From Rubrivivax sp. (GTDB taxonomy: Bacteria > Pseudomonadota > Gammaproteobacteria > Burkholderiales > Burkholderiaceae_C), in the NCBI GenBank assembly GCA_022842595.1, contig JALHPF010000007.1, positions 62,001 through 126,000 on the forward strand: DNA of 64,000 bases, read 5' to 3'. The notes below the pieces were generated by a model. It was not told where the DNA came from, searched no databases, and was given only the letters and a program-made list of their open reading frames with translations. Shown here piece by piece: positions 34,257-43,673 of the stretch. Position 1 is the stretch's first letter, and every line of letters begins with the position of its first letter. The translations under genes and the position numbers were made by a program.

Positions 34257-35138
34257 ATGACGAACATCCCATGCTGTACGACGCACGCCACTTCCCAAGA
34301 AGCCTGGCGGCTGCGCAGGAACGACATCGCGCCCTTGCCTGAACCCGTGACACTGGGCGAGCTCGTGCAGACCCTGGGTGGCGACATTCGCGAAGTGCGC
34401 AAGCCTGCAGAAGCGGCACCCGTGAGCCTGTGGCGCATCCGCCAGGGTGCGACCCTGCTTCACGAGGGCTGCGCGGCGCAGTCGGTGTTCGTGCTGCGTT
34501 CGGGCAGCATGAAGCGCATCCGCACCCTGGAGGACGGCTACGAGCAGGTCTTGTCCTTCGCCCAGCCCGGCGAGCTGCTGGGTTTCGATGCCCTGCACAG
34601 CGGGCGCCAACCGGCTGCCGTGGTCGCGCTCGAGGACAGCACGGTCTGCGTGCTGCCGCTGAACGATCACCTGTTGGCGCGGCATGACTGCCTGGCGCTG
34701 GACCGTGCGCTGCAGGTGGCGCTGAGCCGGCAGCTGGTGCGGACCGCCGGCACGACTGAAATGATGGCGGCCCTGGCCTCGGACGTCCGGCTTGCGCGCT
34801 TCCTGCTCTGGATGTCGCAGCGCATGGACGAGGCCGGCCGGTCGCCGCGGCGCCTGTTTCTGCGCATGTGCCGGCGCGACATCGCCAGCCTGCTGGGCGT
34901 CGCGCATGAAACCGTCAGCCGTTCCTTCACGCTGCTCGCCGAACTGGGGCTGGTCAAGGTCGAGAACCGCGAGGTGGAGATCCTCGACCTCGACGGCCTG
35001 CACCGCCGCGCCCTGAACACGCGCCGCGCTGGCGATGAAGCGCCGGGTGCCGCGCAGAAGGCGGCTTCGGACTGGTCGGCTGCGCTGCAGCCGGACTGGT
35101 TCGCTCCGGTCCGTCAGGTGGCTGCAGCGGCGGCCTGA
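34257..35138 (+). CDS. Crp/Fnr-family transcription regulator
   Basis: The 293-residue protein has a cyclic-nucleotide-like sensor domain (about 55-160) and a helix-turn-helix with CRRDIASLLGVAHETVSRSFTLL. The E-T-V-S-R recognition helix keeps the Glu, Ser and Arg used by FNR to read TTGAT. Cys131 aligns with the fourth FNR cluster ligand (ALEDSTVC), but the N-terminus has only an adjacent Cys6-Cys7 pair rather than the spaced triplet. A long C-terminal tail follows. ATG 34257 is supported by AAGG; the longer open frame overlaps the promoter. Confidence 0.9.
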   Translation: MTNIPCCTTHATSQEAWRLRRNDIAPLPEPVTLGELVQTLGGDIREVRKPAEAAPVSLWRIRQGATLLHEGCAAQSVFVLRSGSMKRIRTLEDGYEQVLSFAQPGELLGFDALHSGRQPAAVVALEDSTVCVLPLNDHLLARHDCLALDRALQVALSRQLVRTAGTTEMMAALASDVRLARFLLWMSQRMDEAGRSPRRLFLRMCRRDIASLLGVAHETVSRSFTLLAELGLVKVENREVEILDLDGLHRRALNTRRAGDEAPGAAQKAASDWSAALQPDWFAPVRQVAAAAA

Positions 35139-35147
35139 AAGCCCGGC

Positions 35148-36377
35148 TCAGCGCTGGCGCCGGGCCACGCGTGCGCCATCATCCAGCGTGGTGGGTGGGT
35201 AGACGATCACCTCGGCGCCCGGTGCCAGCCCGGCTTGCACCCAGGCCACGCTGGCGTTGCGTGCGCCGATCGTCACCGGCACAAGCCGAGCCCGCCCGCT
35301 GTCGACCACGAAGACCGCGGCGCGCGAATCCGGCGCCACCTCAGCGGTGCCATTGGCCGGTGGCTGGGGCAAGGGGAAGACCGCGCTGACCGGTACGCAG
35401 GGCACCTGCGATTCGCTTCGGGTGACGATACGCACGCCCACCCGGTAGCCGTCGCCCAGCGCCGCCCACTCGGCCGCGGGGCTTTGAATGTCGATGAGCA
35501 CGTTCACACGCTGCTCCTCGACCCCCAGCGCCGAGATCTTCGTGAAGGCTGCGGGCTCGACGCCTCGCACCCGCCCTTGCAGCGGCGCCGGGCCACCCCA
35601 ACGCTCGATGCGCACCGGCAAGCCGGGCCGCGCCTGCAGGGCGTCGCTGCTGAGCAGTTCCGCCACCACCTCGAGCCGGGTGATGTCGCCGATCTCCATG
35701 ATCGCGGCGCCCCCCATCACCGTTGCCTCGCTCGGCAGATGGATTTTCAGCACCCTGCCCCCCACCGGTGCGCGCAGTGCCACCCCCGCCTGTCCCGCGC
35801 CACCGCGGATCGTGGCGAGCACCGCGCGGGCCTGCGCCAGTTCATGTTCCGCCACATGCAGGCTTTCCAGTGCCGCATCGGCTTCCTTCTTCGCCACCAG
35901 CGCAGCGAGGCGATCGGTCTCGATCTTGCCGGCGGCGACGAAGCCCTGCCCGGCGAGCTGCTCGGTGCGCCGCAGATCGCCCTGTGCCCGGTCGCGCGCC
36001 GCGCGCAACGAAGCGACGACGGCATTCGCCCGCTGCACACCGGCCTCGGCCGCCCCGATGCGCTCTTGCTGCTCTCGCAGGCTGCGCGAGTCCAGCAGCG
36101 GGCTCGGCAGCGGGTTCAGCACGGCCACCAGCGCACCGGGCTCGACGGCATCGCCTTCGCGCAGTTCGATGCGCTGCAGCCGGCCGGCCAGCGGCGCCGA
36201 CACGGTGTAGCGGTCGCGCAGCCGGGTGCGCGCGTCCTCGTCCAGCGTGGTCTCGAAGGCCTGCATCGCCACTGCGGCCGTTTCCACTTCGATCGGCCGA
36301 GGGGCGAAGGACCAGGCCAGCAGGGCGATCGCCGCCACGGTGGCCAGCGCCGCCAGGATCTTGTTTCTGTACTTCAT
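35148..36377 (-). CDS. HlyD-type periplasmic adaptor of an ABC exporter
   Basis: The 409-residue protein has an N-terminal membrane anchor (residues 7-25) and a biotinyl-lipoyl half-motif (SAPLAGRLQRIELREGDAVEPGALVAVL). A coiled-coil hairpin of about 110 residues follows, then the second half-motif (RAPVGGRVLKIHLPSEATVMGG) and a beta-barrel domain. It would link the inner-membrane FtsX-type permease to an outer-membrane channel. It starts 13 bases after the permease gene and converges with the crp/fnr gene. Confidence 0.9.
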   Translation of the reverse strand: MKYRNKILAALATVAAIALLAWSFAPRPIEVETAAVAMQAFETTLDEDARTRLRDRYTVSAPLAGRLQRIELREGDAVEPGALVAVLNPLPSPLLDSRSLREQQERIGAAEAGVQRANAVVASLRAARDRAQGDLRRTEQLAGQGFVAAGKIETDRLAALVAKKEADAALESLHVAEHELAQARAVLATIRGGAGQAGVALRAPVGGRVLKIHLPSEATVMGGAAIMEIGDITRLEVVAELLSSDALQARPGLPVRIERWGGPAPLQGRVRGVEPAAFTKISALGVEEQRVNVLIDIQSPAAEWAALGDGYRVGVRIVTRSESQVPCVPVSAVFPLPQPPANGTAEVAPDSRAAVFVVDSGRARLVPVTIGARNASVAWVQAGLAPGAEVIVYPPTTLDDGARVARRQR

Positions 36378-36390
36378 GGCGTGTTTCCAG

Positions 36391-38772
36391 TCATTCCCGG
36401 GTCTTGAGCGCAGCCACCATGTCCAGCGCATCGATGCGCCGGCGCACCACCAGCGCACTGCCCACAGACGCCAGCACCGTGCAGATGGCGGCCCAGGCAT
36501 AGGTGCGCGGCAGCACCACCACGGGGAAGAAGAACTGGTCGCTCTGCAGCAAGGCACCCAGCAGATGCACCAGCCCCAGCCCCAGGCCGAAGCCCAGCGG
36601 CAGGGCCAGAGCGACGGTGATCGCCATCTCGCCCAGCAACAGCCCGGAAACCTCGGCGCGCGTGAAACCCAGCACACGCAGGCTGGCCAGTTCCCAGGTG
36701 CGTTCGGCCAGGGCGATGCGGGCGTTGTTGTAGATGACGCCGACGGCGATGACGGCCGCGAAGCCGGTGAGCACGGTGCTGATGATGCGGATGTTGCGGG
36801 CGCTGATCTCCTGCATGTTGCGCAGCATGCCGGCCTTGCTGAACGCACCAGCCACGCGCGGCATCCGGCGCGTGGCCTCCAGCAGCGCCGGCTCGCTGCC
36901 GGGCATCAAGGAGAGCATGAATCCGCCCGAGAGGTCGTCTTCGCCCAATGCGCGGTTCAGCGCCGGGCGGTTCATGTAGGCATTCAGGCCCATCATTTCG
37001 CGCACCGTGGCCTGCACCACCAGGTGCAGGGTGCGGGCACGGCCTTCCAGCACCTCGGCCTGCACGATGTCGCCCACGCGCAAGCCGAGCTTGGCCGCCA
37101 GCCGGTCGGTCAGGACGATGCCGTCACCCGCCGGCTGGGTCGTTCGCTGCTCGACGTCGACGATGCGGTACAGCTCTGGCCAGGGCGCGTAGCCGCGGAT
37201 CTGGCTGCGCTCGCGCCGATGGCCGTTGACCAGCGTCACCGGAACGAAACGGGTGGACTCCGCGGCCTTCACACCCGGCAGCCGCAGCAGTTCCAGGCGT
37301 GCCCTGTCGGCTACCGGCTGGAAGGTCCAGACGGCCACGTCGTTGCGCATCACCCAGCGGAACTGGGTGTCGACGACGAGATCGATGGCGTCGCGAAAGT
37401 AGTTGCCCAGGATGACGATGGCCACCGCCGCGGCCACGCCCACCACGGACAGGCTGGTTCGCAGCGGGCGGCGCTCCATCTGACGCAGCACCATGCGCAA
37501 GGACATGCCCATGCGCTGCCAGCCCAGCCGCTCCACCAGCGTGCGTCGGTAGCGCCCGGGGGCGGGTGGGCGCATCGCCTCGGCCGGCGCCAGGCGAACC
37601 GAGGCCGCGATCGCGTTCAGGGTGCCCAGCAGGGCCGTGCCTGCCGCCAGGCCGGCGGCCAGCAGCACCAGTCTCGGGTCCAGCCGGTGCTCGAAGCTCG
37701 GGAAGCGGAAGGTTTCCGCGTACAGCCACAGCAGCATCGTGCCCAGTTCCTTGCCCAGCCAAAGGCCCAGCAGCAGCCCGATCCCGACGATCACGCCCAC
37801 CAGCTTCAGATAGTGCGCGGCGATCCAGCGATTGGCATAGCCCAGGGCCTTGAGCGCTGCAATCTGCTCGCGCTGGGTCGCCACCACGCGCGAAATGACG
37901 ACGTTGAGCAGGAAGGCCGCGACGGCCAGGAAGATGCCCGGCAGCAGCGTGCCGAGCACTTCCTGTTCCTTGATCTCGTTGTCGAGCATGGCGTGGGACG
38001 TCTGGTCGGCACGGCCGTGCACTTCCCGGCCGCCGTAGCGGGCCAGCCGGCGCTGCAAACCGTCGATCACCGCACGTTCGTCGGCGCCCGGCGCCAGCTT
38101 CACCGCCACACGGTTGAAGGCACCCTGCATGTCGTAGGCCGCCTCCAGCGCCGCCTGGTCGACCCAGAAGACACCGAAGCCCCGCTGGTCGGGCATGCCC
38201 CAGAGCCCGGCGAAGATGAACTCCGGCGACAAGGCCACACCACGCACGACGAGTTCACGTTCGCGCCCGTTGATCAAGGCCGAAAGCCGCGAACCCGGGC
38301 GCAGCGCGCGGGCCAGGGCAAAGGCTTCCGACACCCAGACCGGCAGGGCACCGTCGCCATGAGCCGGGCCCGGCGACGACGAATCGCCATCGGCGTGGCC
38401 GCTGCGCAGGAAGATCCGGTTCATGCGCATCGGCTGGCGGTCGTCGATGCCGACGAGCTGGCCGATGATGGCGTCGCTGCTGCCCGGCAGGCTGATGCGC
38501 ACCAGCTTTTCGGTGCTGAGTTGTACGTCGGCCACCCCCGGGATCTCGCGCAGGACAGCCGCCAATGAGGCCGGCGCGCGTTCGACCCCGGCGAAGACAT
38601 CGGCGAACCGACCGTCGGCATAAAAACGCTCGCGCGACAGCGCCAGGGCGTCCACCGCGGACAGCGTGGTCAGGAAGCCGCCCACGCCGCTGGCCACCAC
38701 CAGCGCGATGGTCAGGGCCTGGCTCCACATCAGACGCAGGTCGCGCAGCAGCTTTCGGTCCAGGGCCTTCAT
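36391..38772 (-). CDS. FtsX/MacB-type ABC exporter permease, two FtsX units
   Basis: The 793-residue membrane protein has an N-terminal helix (LMWSQALTIALVVASGVGGF), a large periplasmic domain and three helices. A second helix-periplasmic domain-three helices unit starts near residue 425 (RRPLRTSLSVVGVAAAVAIVILGNYF). This is the duplicated FtsX layout seen in DevC- and LolE-like exporters. The start at ATG 38772 follows the ATPase stop by four bases. Substrate is unknown; lipids or envelope stress molecules are typical. Confidence 0.9.
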   Translation of the reverse strand: MKALDRKLLRDLRLMWSQALTIALVVASGVGGFLTTLSAVDALALSRERFYADGRFADVFAGVERAPASLAAVLREIPGVADVQLSTEKLVRISLPGSSDAIIGQLVGIDDRQPMRMNRIFLRSGHADGDSSSPGPAHGDGALPVWVSEAFALARALRPGSRLSALINGRERELVVRGVALSPEFIFAGLWGMPDQRGFGVFWVDQAALEAAYDMQGAFNRVAVKLAPGADERAVIDGLQRRLARYGGREVHGRADQTSHAMLDNEIKEQEVLGTLLPGIFLAVAAFLLNVVISRVVATQREQIAALKALGYANRWIAAHYLKLVGVIVGIGLLLGLWLGKELGTMLLWLYAETFRFPSFEHRLDPRLVLLAAGLAAGTALLGTLNAIAASVRLAPAEAMRPPAPGRYRRTLVERLGWQRMGMSLRMVLRQMERRPLRTSLSVVGVAAAVAIVILGNYFRDAIDLVVDTQFRWVMRNDVAVWTFQPVADRARLELLRLPGVKAAESTRFVPVTLVNGHRRERSQIRGYAPWPELYRIVDVEQRTTQPAGDGIVLTDRLAAKLGLRVGDIVQAEVLEGRARTLHLVVQATVREMMGLNAYMNRPALNRALGEDDLSGGFMLSLMPGSEPALLEATRRMPRVAGAFSKAGMLRNMQEISARNIRIISTVLTGFAAVIAVGVIYNNARIALAERTWELASLRVLGFTRAEVSGLLLGEMAITVALALPLGFGLGLGLVHLLGALLQSDQFFFPVVVLPRTYAWAAICTVLASVGSALVVRRRIDALDMVAALKTRE

Positions 38773-38776
38773 CGCG

Positions 38777-39499
38777 TCACCAGGTGAGCTCGGCCGATGT
38801 CTTCTTCGCCGTGTTGCGTTCGACGCGCTGGATGCAGCCGTCGCCGAGCACGAACACGCGGTCGGCCATGCCGGCGATGGCTGAGTTGTGGGTGATGACC
38901 ACCGCCGTCGTGCCCAGGTCGCGGTTGATGCCGGCAATGACGTCGAGCACCAGCTTGCCGGTGGCGTAGTCCAGGGCCCCGGTGGGTTCGTCGCACAGCA
39001 GCAGGTCGGGCCGCTTCACGATCGCGCGGGCAATGGCCACGCGCTGCTGCTCGCCGCCCGACAGCTGAGCCGGGAAATGGTCCCGGCGGGGTGTCAGGCC
39101 AACCAGGCCGATCGCCTCGTCGATGTCCATCGGGTGGGCAGCGATGTCGGTCACGAGGGCGACGTTCTCGCGCACGGTCAGGCTCGGGATCAGGTTGTAG
39201 AACTGGAACACGAAGCCCACGTGTTCGCGCCGGTAGCGGGTGAGTTCGGCCTCGCTGGCGCCGTCGAGCCGCTGCCCATTGAACGTGACTTCGCCGCGGG
39301 TCGGCACGTCGAGCCCGCCCAGGATGTTCAGCAGGGTGCTCTTGCCGCTGCCCGATGCGCCGAGCAGGACGACAAATTCGCCGCGGCCGATCTCCAGCGA
39401 AACATCGTGCAAGGCCACGACTTCGGCCTCGCCGCTGCCGTAGACCTTCGCCAGGTCGCGCGCAGCGAGCATCGGGGGCTGGACGGTGGCGAGCTCCAT
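38777..39499 (-). CDS. MacB/LolD-type ABC exporter ATPase
   Basis: The 240-residue ATPase has Walker [10 protein letters not shown], the LolD/MacB motif [18 protein letters not shown], signature LSGGEQQR, Walker [13 protein letters not shown] and H-loop VVITHN. It begins the three-gene exporter operon (ATPase, permease, adaptor). ATG 39499 is used; ATG 39472 is an alternative. Confidence 0.93.
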   Translation of the reverse strand: MELATVQPPMLAARDLAKVYGSGEAEVVALHDVSLEIGRGEFVVLLGASGSGKSTLLNILGGLDVPTRGEVTFNGQRLDGASEAELTRYRREHVGFVFQFYNLIPSLTVRENVALVTDIAAHPMDIDEAIGLVGLTPRRDHFPAQLSGGEQQRVAIARAIVKRPDLLLCDEPTGALDYATGKLVLDVIAGINRDLGTTAVVITHNSAIAGMADRVFVLGDGCIQRVERNTAKKTSAELTW

Positions 39500-39572
39500 G
39501 GGCGCGATTCTGGTGATGCGGGTGCGGCAACGTGTTGCGCTGCATCAAGCGGTGTCCCAGCCCAGGGTTGCA

Positions 39573-39613
39573 TTGAGAGCAATCAATCGGCCGCCCTGGC
39601 CGCCCTGCAGACT
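39573..39613 (+). promoter_or_regulatory. FNR-type box and class II promoter of the universal stress gene
   Basis: TTGAG-AGCA-ATCAA occupies 39573-39586. CAGACT (39608-39613) follows exactly 21 bases later, the same hexamer and spacing as at 34041-34081. The start of transcription would fall near 39620, leaving a leader of about 44 bases before ATG 39664. Confidence 0.7.
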
Positions 39614-39663
39614 GTCGTCGTCATCGTTGTCGCGGGTCGCTCCCGCAAGACAGGAGCCCGGCC

Positions 39664-40485
39664 ATGAAGAATCTGCTTGTGCATCTGGATGCGTCACCTC
39701 GCGCTGCGGTCAGGCTGGCGCTGGCGCAGAGTCTGGCCCGCCAGCACGGCGCCGAACTGCAGGTGTTGTATGGCGTGCTGCCGTCGCTGCAGGCCGGGCC
39801 CTGGGCCGTCGGCGACGGGATTTCGGCCGCCGCCGCGGCCCTGGCCGATCTCGACCGCGAGCAACGTGAACGTGCGCGTGCCTTGTTCGACCGGGCGGGT
39901 TCGCCCTGCCCCACCACTTGGATCGAAGGCGGCTCCACGCCGTACACCAGCCTGCTCGATCGGGCGCCGTATGCCGACCTCATGGTCCTTGGGCAGCACG
40001 ATCGCGACGACCTGCAGACGGGCGCCTTGCCACCCGACCTGGTGCCGTCGCTCATCGTCGCCACGGGCAGGCCGGCCCTGGTGGTGCCCTTCGCAGGCCA
40101 GTTCCAGGCCGCAGCAGGCGAGGTGCTGCTGGCCTGGAAGCCCACGCGCGAGGCGGCGCGGGCAGTGACTGCGGCCCTGCCCTGGCTTCGCCTGGCCAGG
40201 ACGGTGCACGTGGCAATGCGCGACGAAGGACCACCGTCGGACTTCGACCACATGGCGGCCTTGCGACGCTGGCTCGCTTCGCAGGGCGTGGCAGCCACCG
40301 TGCGCAGCCATGGGCTGGGGCCGGGCGATGTCGGCGCGGCCCTGCTGTCGCTGGCTGCAGACACCGGCGCCGAACTGCTGGTGATGGGGTGCTACGGCCA
40401 TTCCCGCGCCCGTGAATGGATTCTGGGGGGTGCCTCCCACAGCATCCTGCGCGCCATGACCCTGCCCGTGCTGATGGTGCACTGA
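39664..40485 (+). CDS. Tandem-domain universal stress protein
   Basis: The 273-residue protein has two UspA domains (about 1-140 and 148-273). The second carries the ATP-binding pattern G-x2-G-x9-G-S (GCYGHSRAREWILGGASHS); the first does not. Tandem Usp proteins of this kind are induced by hypoxia or FNR-type regulators in other bacteria. CAGGAG stands before ATG. It precedes the hsp20 gene by 130 bases. Confidence 0.92.
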   Translation: MKNLLVHLDASPRAAVRLALAQSLARQHGAELQVLYGVLPSLQAGPWAVGDGISAAAAALADLDREQRERARALFDRAGSPCPTTWIEGGSTPYTSLLDRAPYADLMVLGQHDRDDLQTGALPPDLVPSLIVATGRPALVVPFAGQFQAAAGEVLLAWKPTREAARAVTAALPWLRLARTVHVAMRDEGPPSDFDHMAALRRWLASQGVAATVRSHGLGPGDVGAALLSLAADTGAELLVMGCYGHSRAREWILGGASHSILRAMTLPVLMVH

Positions 40486-40615
40486 GCCGCTGCAAGGCAG
40501 AGGGCGAGGCCATGAAGACCGACCCACGAAGGGATGCCGCCCGCCCAGCCCTGTTTGCTTTCCTTCGGTCCGCCGCATCGGGCTGCGGGCCGCAACATCA
40601 CCGAAAGGAGCCACC

Positions 40616-41041
40616 ATGAACGACCTGCGTCCATTCGACCTGTTCAATCTGGACCCGATGGAGTCCAGCTTGCGCAGCCTGCTGCGCCCCTGGCCGCTGG
40701 ATCCCGCCGAGCGTGCCCCGCAGATCCGCGTCGACGTGACCGAGGCCGACGGCCAGTATCTCGTCAAGGCCGAGATTCCGGGCGTTCGCAAGGAAGACAT
40801 CGACATCCGCGTCGATGGCAACCAGGTGACGATCAGCGCGGAAAAGAAGGAAGAGAAGGACGAGAAGTCGGGCGGTCGGCTGCTGCGCAGCGAAAGGCGC
40901 TACGGCTTCGCCACTCGGTCCTTCACATTGGCCGACAACCTGGACGACAGCCGCGCCGAAGCAAAGTTCGAGGACGGCGTGCTCAAGCTGACCCTGCCCA
41001 AGCGGCCCAACGGGGCGCAGAAGAAGCTGGCCATCCGCTGA
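40616..41041 (+). CDS. Small heat-shock protein of the Hsp20 family
   Basis: The 141-residue chaperone has an alpha-crystallin domain (about 36-130), including IPGVRKEDIDIRVDGNQVTISAE, and ends EDGVLKLTLPKRP with a short tail ending IR. The IxI-type tail motif (LAIR) is reduced. AAGGAG lies eight bases before ATG. It holds unfolded proteins under stress and is likely expressed with the upstream usp gene. Confidence 0.95.
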   Translation: MNDLRPFDLFNLDPMESSLRSLLRPWPLDPAERAPQIRVDVTEADGQYLVKAEIPGVRKEDIDIRVDGNQVTISAEKKEEKDEKSGGRLLRSERRYGFATRSFTLADNLDDSRAEAKFEDGVLKLTLPKRPNGAQKKLAIR

Positions 41042-41048
41042 GCTTCCC

Positions 41049-41105
41049 AGCCGGCCTCCGTCCAGTCGCCGGACCGCGAGCTGGGCCGGCTGTGCTGGCT
41101 CGCGG
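41049..41105 (+). terminator. Nested inverted repeats after hsp20
   Basis: CAGCCGGCC (41049-41057) pairs with GGCCGGCTG (41084-41092), and CCGCGAGC (41074-41081) pairs with GCTCGCGG (41098-41105). The two pairings exclude each other in part. They start eight bases after the hsp20 stop; no T run is present. Confidence 0.35.
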
Positions 41106-41200
41106 CCTGACAACGCGGCCGCACCTTTGCGCCACAGTATCGAGCACGGGCTCGTGGACGACGGGTCGGCGGGCGAGCCGGCGGCGCAAGCAGCCGCCCG

Positions 41201-41214
41201 TTGAGATTGCTCAA
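41201..41214 (+). promoter_or_regulatory. FNR-type box before the PAS-GGDEF gene
   Basis: TTGAG-ATTG-CTCAA is symmetric. Its centre is 66 bases before ATG 41274. GATCCT (41237-41242) is the best -10 candidate, 22 bases after the box, but is poor. The box overlaps an in-frame ATG at 41214, one reason to place the gene start downstream. Confidence 0.55.
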
Positions 41215-41273
41215 TGGCCACCCCGGCCGGGTCGTGGATCCTCGAGATGCTTCCACCAGACAGGGGTCTCGAA

Positions 41274-42266
41274 ATGTCGAGTTGCCGTACAGCGTCCAGC
41301 CCGCGAGGGACGCCGTTTGCGGGTTCCAGCGAGCCACTTGCCCAGGGAGAAAACGTTGCCGGCTTGTCCGAGGCGGTCAGGATCCTGGCGTTCGAGTGCT
41401 CGGGCACGGCGATGGTGGTGGCAGATGCCGAGAGGCGCATTGTCCAGGCCAATGCGGCCTATGCGCTGCTCACTGGCAGTTCGCCCGCGCAGTTGGTTGG
41501 AACACTGCTACCCGTGGCCGAGCCCTGTGCCGACACGAGCCCGGCCGACCAGCGGCAACGGCTGCCAGGTTGCCTGGCCAGCCAGGGCCGCGTTCAAGGC
41601 CGGCATCGCAACGGCCACACGCGCACGCTGTGGATGAACCTGACGACCCTGAAAAGCGCCGAAGGCCAGGTGCAGTTCCACCTGGCCACCTTCACCGACA
41701 TCGACGCCCTGGAGAGCGAGCAGGCCCTGCTGCGCCATTGGGCCCAGCACGACCCCTTGACCGACTTGCCGAACCGGCGCTTGCTCGGTACCGAGCTGGA
41801 ACGCTGCGTGGCCCGCGCGCAGCGCCACCTGCACAAGTTCGGCCTGGTATTCCTGGACCTCGACCGGTTCAAGTGGATCAACGACACCCTGGGCCACGAT
41901 GCCGGGGACGCCGTGCTGCAGGAAGTGGCTCGCCGGCTTCGCAAGGCCGTGCGGGCCGAGGATCTCGTCGCCCGCTGGGGGGGCGATGAATTCATCCTGG
42001 TGCTCGACGATCTGCCCACCCGGCCTGACCTGGGCGCCACGGTCACGACGCTGAAGCACGTGATCCAGCGTCCGATTGAAATCGCGGGACACCAGCTGAA
42101 GATCCTGGCGAGCATCGGTGTTGCGGTGTTTCCCGACGATGCCGGCACCGTCGATGAATTGATCAGCACCGCCGACCGCGCGATGTTCGTGGCCAAGCGT
42201 CAAGGGCCGGGACAGATCGCCTTCAGCCCAGGCTCGCGAAAGAACGCCGCCGCTGCCGGCGGCTGA
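41274..42266 (+). CDS. PAS-GGDEF diguanylate cyclase
   Basis: The 330-residue protein has a PAS domain (about 30-135, ECSGTAMVVADAERRIVQANAAYALLTG) and a GGDEF domain (about 155-325). The active GGDEF motif is at residues 236-240 with the inhibitory RxxD (RAED) five residues before it, so it should make c-di-GMP under feedback control. ATG 41274 has AGGGG seven bases upstream; ATG 41214 lies in the FNR-type box. It is followed by two more signalling genes on the same strand. Confidence 0.9.
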   Translation: MSSCRTASSPRGTPFAGSSEPLAQGENVAGLSEAVRILAFECSGTAMVVADAERRIVQANAAYALLTGSSPAQLVGTLLPVAEPCADTSPADQRQRLPGCLASQGRVQGRHRNGHTRTLWMNLTTLKSAEGQVQFHLATFTDIDALESEQALLRHWAQHDPLTDLPNRRLLGTELERCVARAQRHLHKFGLVFLDLDRFKWINDTLGHDAGDAVLQEVARRLRKAVRAEDLVARWGGDEFILVLDDLPTRPDLGATVTTLKHVIQRPIEIAGHQLKILASIGVAVFPDDAGTVDELISTADRAMFVAKRQGPGQIAFSPGSRKNAAAAGG

Positions 42267-42323
42267 GCACGGCGCCCTGGATCAAGTCGCCCCCGACGCA
42301 TGAACGACACGCGCTGAGCCGCC

Positions 42324-43547
42324 ATGCCACGCCGCCAGACATCACCCCCTGCGGCCCAGGCCGAAGGCAGGGTGCGACTGCAGGCAGGAAGGACCAGCCC
42401 GCTCGTGTCATTGAGCAAGCGCACCCTGGTGCACGAGCTGCAGGTGCACCAGGTTGAACTGGAGCAGCAGAACGAAGAACTGCTGCGCGCTCACCGCGAA
42501 CTGGTGGCCGCACGCGACCGCTTCATCGATCTCTTCGACTTTGCCCCGGTGGCCTACCTCACCCTGGACCGGGACGGTCGCATCGTCGAAGCCAACCTGA
42601 CCGCCGCCGCAGAATTCGGGATCGACCGTTCATCGATGCTGAGCCGCCACTTCGTACGGTTCGTGGCCCTGCCCGATGCCGACCGCTGGCAGCGTGTGGC
42701 CGAACGGGCCTTCCGGCGCAAGGAGCTGATGCGCACGGAGCTGCTGCTGCTGCGTGCCGACGGCACTGACTTCCAGGCCGAGCTGGATTGCCGCCGCGTC
42801 ATGCGCCTGGACGCCCGTGCCCAGCTGCGTGTGACCCTCACAGATGCCTCGCAACGTCGCCTCGCGGAACGCAACCGGCGCATCGCCGCTGGCGCCAGCA
42901 CCGCGCGCGACGTCGAGCGGCGCGCGCTGGCCCTGGGGCTGCACGAAGGCCTGGGGCAGCAGCTGGCAGCGCTGAAACTGCACCTGGGTGCCCTGGCCCT
43001 GCCCAAAGATGCCACGGACAACCAGACGATGGTGGCCGCCATGGCCGCCGAACTCGACGAGGCCATGAACCTGGTGCGCCAGATGTCGACCGACCTGCAC
43101 CCGCTGATGCTCGAAGACCTGGGCCTGGGCGCGGCTCTGGACTGGCTGACGCGCGACATCGCCGTGCGCCTGGGCCTGCGGACCGAGCTCCACATCGACG
43201 AAGACACCGCCGGAGTCGACGAAGCCCTGGCCATCCCGATCTATCGCCTGACCGAGCTGGCCCTGACGCATTTCGCCCAGTTCGTCGTGGCGGGCATCAG
43301 CATCGAGCTGGTACAGCGCCCTCGAGACCTGGTTCTGCTGTTCCAGAGCGTGCCGGGCCACGTGCGAAGCGAAGCGCCGCTGCGCCCGATGATGGTCTTG
43401 CCTGAAGCGTTCAAGGACCAGGTCCACCTGCTGGGTGGGCGGCTGATGTTCAGCGAACTGCCGGGTGATATCCGCCGCGTCTGCGTGAGTCTCGGGGTTC
43501 AGCCAGGCAAGCCGAGGGGGCCGGGGCCGAGTGACGGCCAGGTGTGA
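42324..43547 (+). CDS. PAS-domain sensor kinase-like protein with degenerate ATPase domain
   Basis: The 407-residue soluble protein has an N-terminal coiled coil (ELQVHQVELEQQNEELLRAHRELV), a PAS domain (about 65-180) and a NarX-type HisKA_3 dimerisation segment. The putative phospho-His is in LHEGLGQQLAALKLHL, followed by DLHPLMLEDLGLGAALDWL. The region that should be the HATPase N-box reads ELALTHFAQF, without Asn, and no DxGxG loop follows. ATP binding therefore looks lost. It may act as a phospho-acceptor or scaffold rather than an active kinase. Confidence 0.82.
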   Translation: MPRRQTSPPAAQAEGRVRLQAGRTSPLVSLSKRTLVHELQVHQVELEQQNEELLRAHRELVAARDRFIDLFDFAPVAYLTLDRDGRIVEANLTAAAEFGIDRSSMLSRHFVRFVALPDADRWQRVAERAFRRKELMRTELLLLRADGTDFQAELDCRRVMRLDARAQLRVTLTDASQRRLAERNRRIAAGASTARDVERRALALGLHEGLGQQLAALKLHLGALALPKDATDNQTMVAAMAAELDEAMNLVRQMSTDLHPLMLEDLGLGAALDWLTRDIAVRLGLRTELHIDEDTAGVDEALAIPIYRLTELALTHFAQFVVAGISIELVQRPRDLVLLFQSVPGHVRSEAPLRPMMVLPEAFKDQVHLLGGRLMFSELPGDIRRVCVSLGVQPGKPRGPGPSDGQV

Positions 43548-43673
43548 CGGCAGAAAGCGCGCCCTCGGCTTCGGGCCGCCCGGCGCCAGGCGCCGCAGCC
43601 AGCGACAATCCTCACCCGGGCACAGCTCGACATTCGACCTGGCAGCCGCGGCCCGCGGCACGACCTGAAGACC

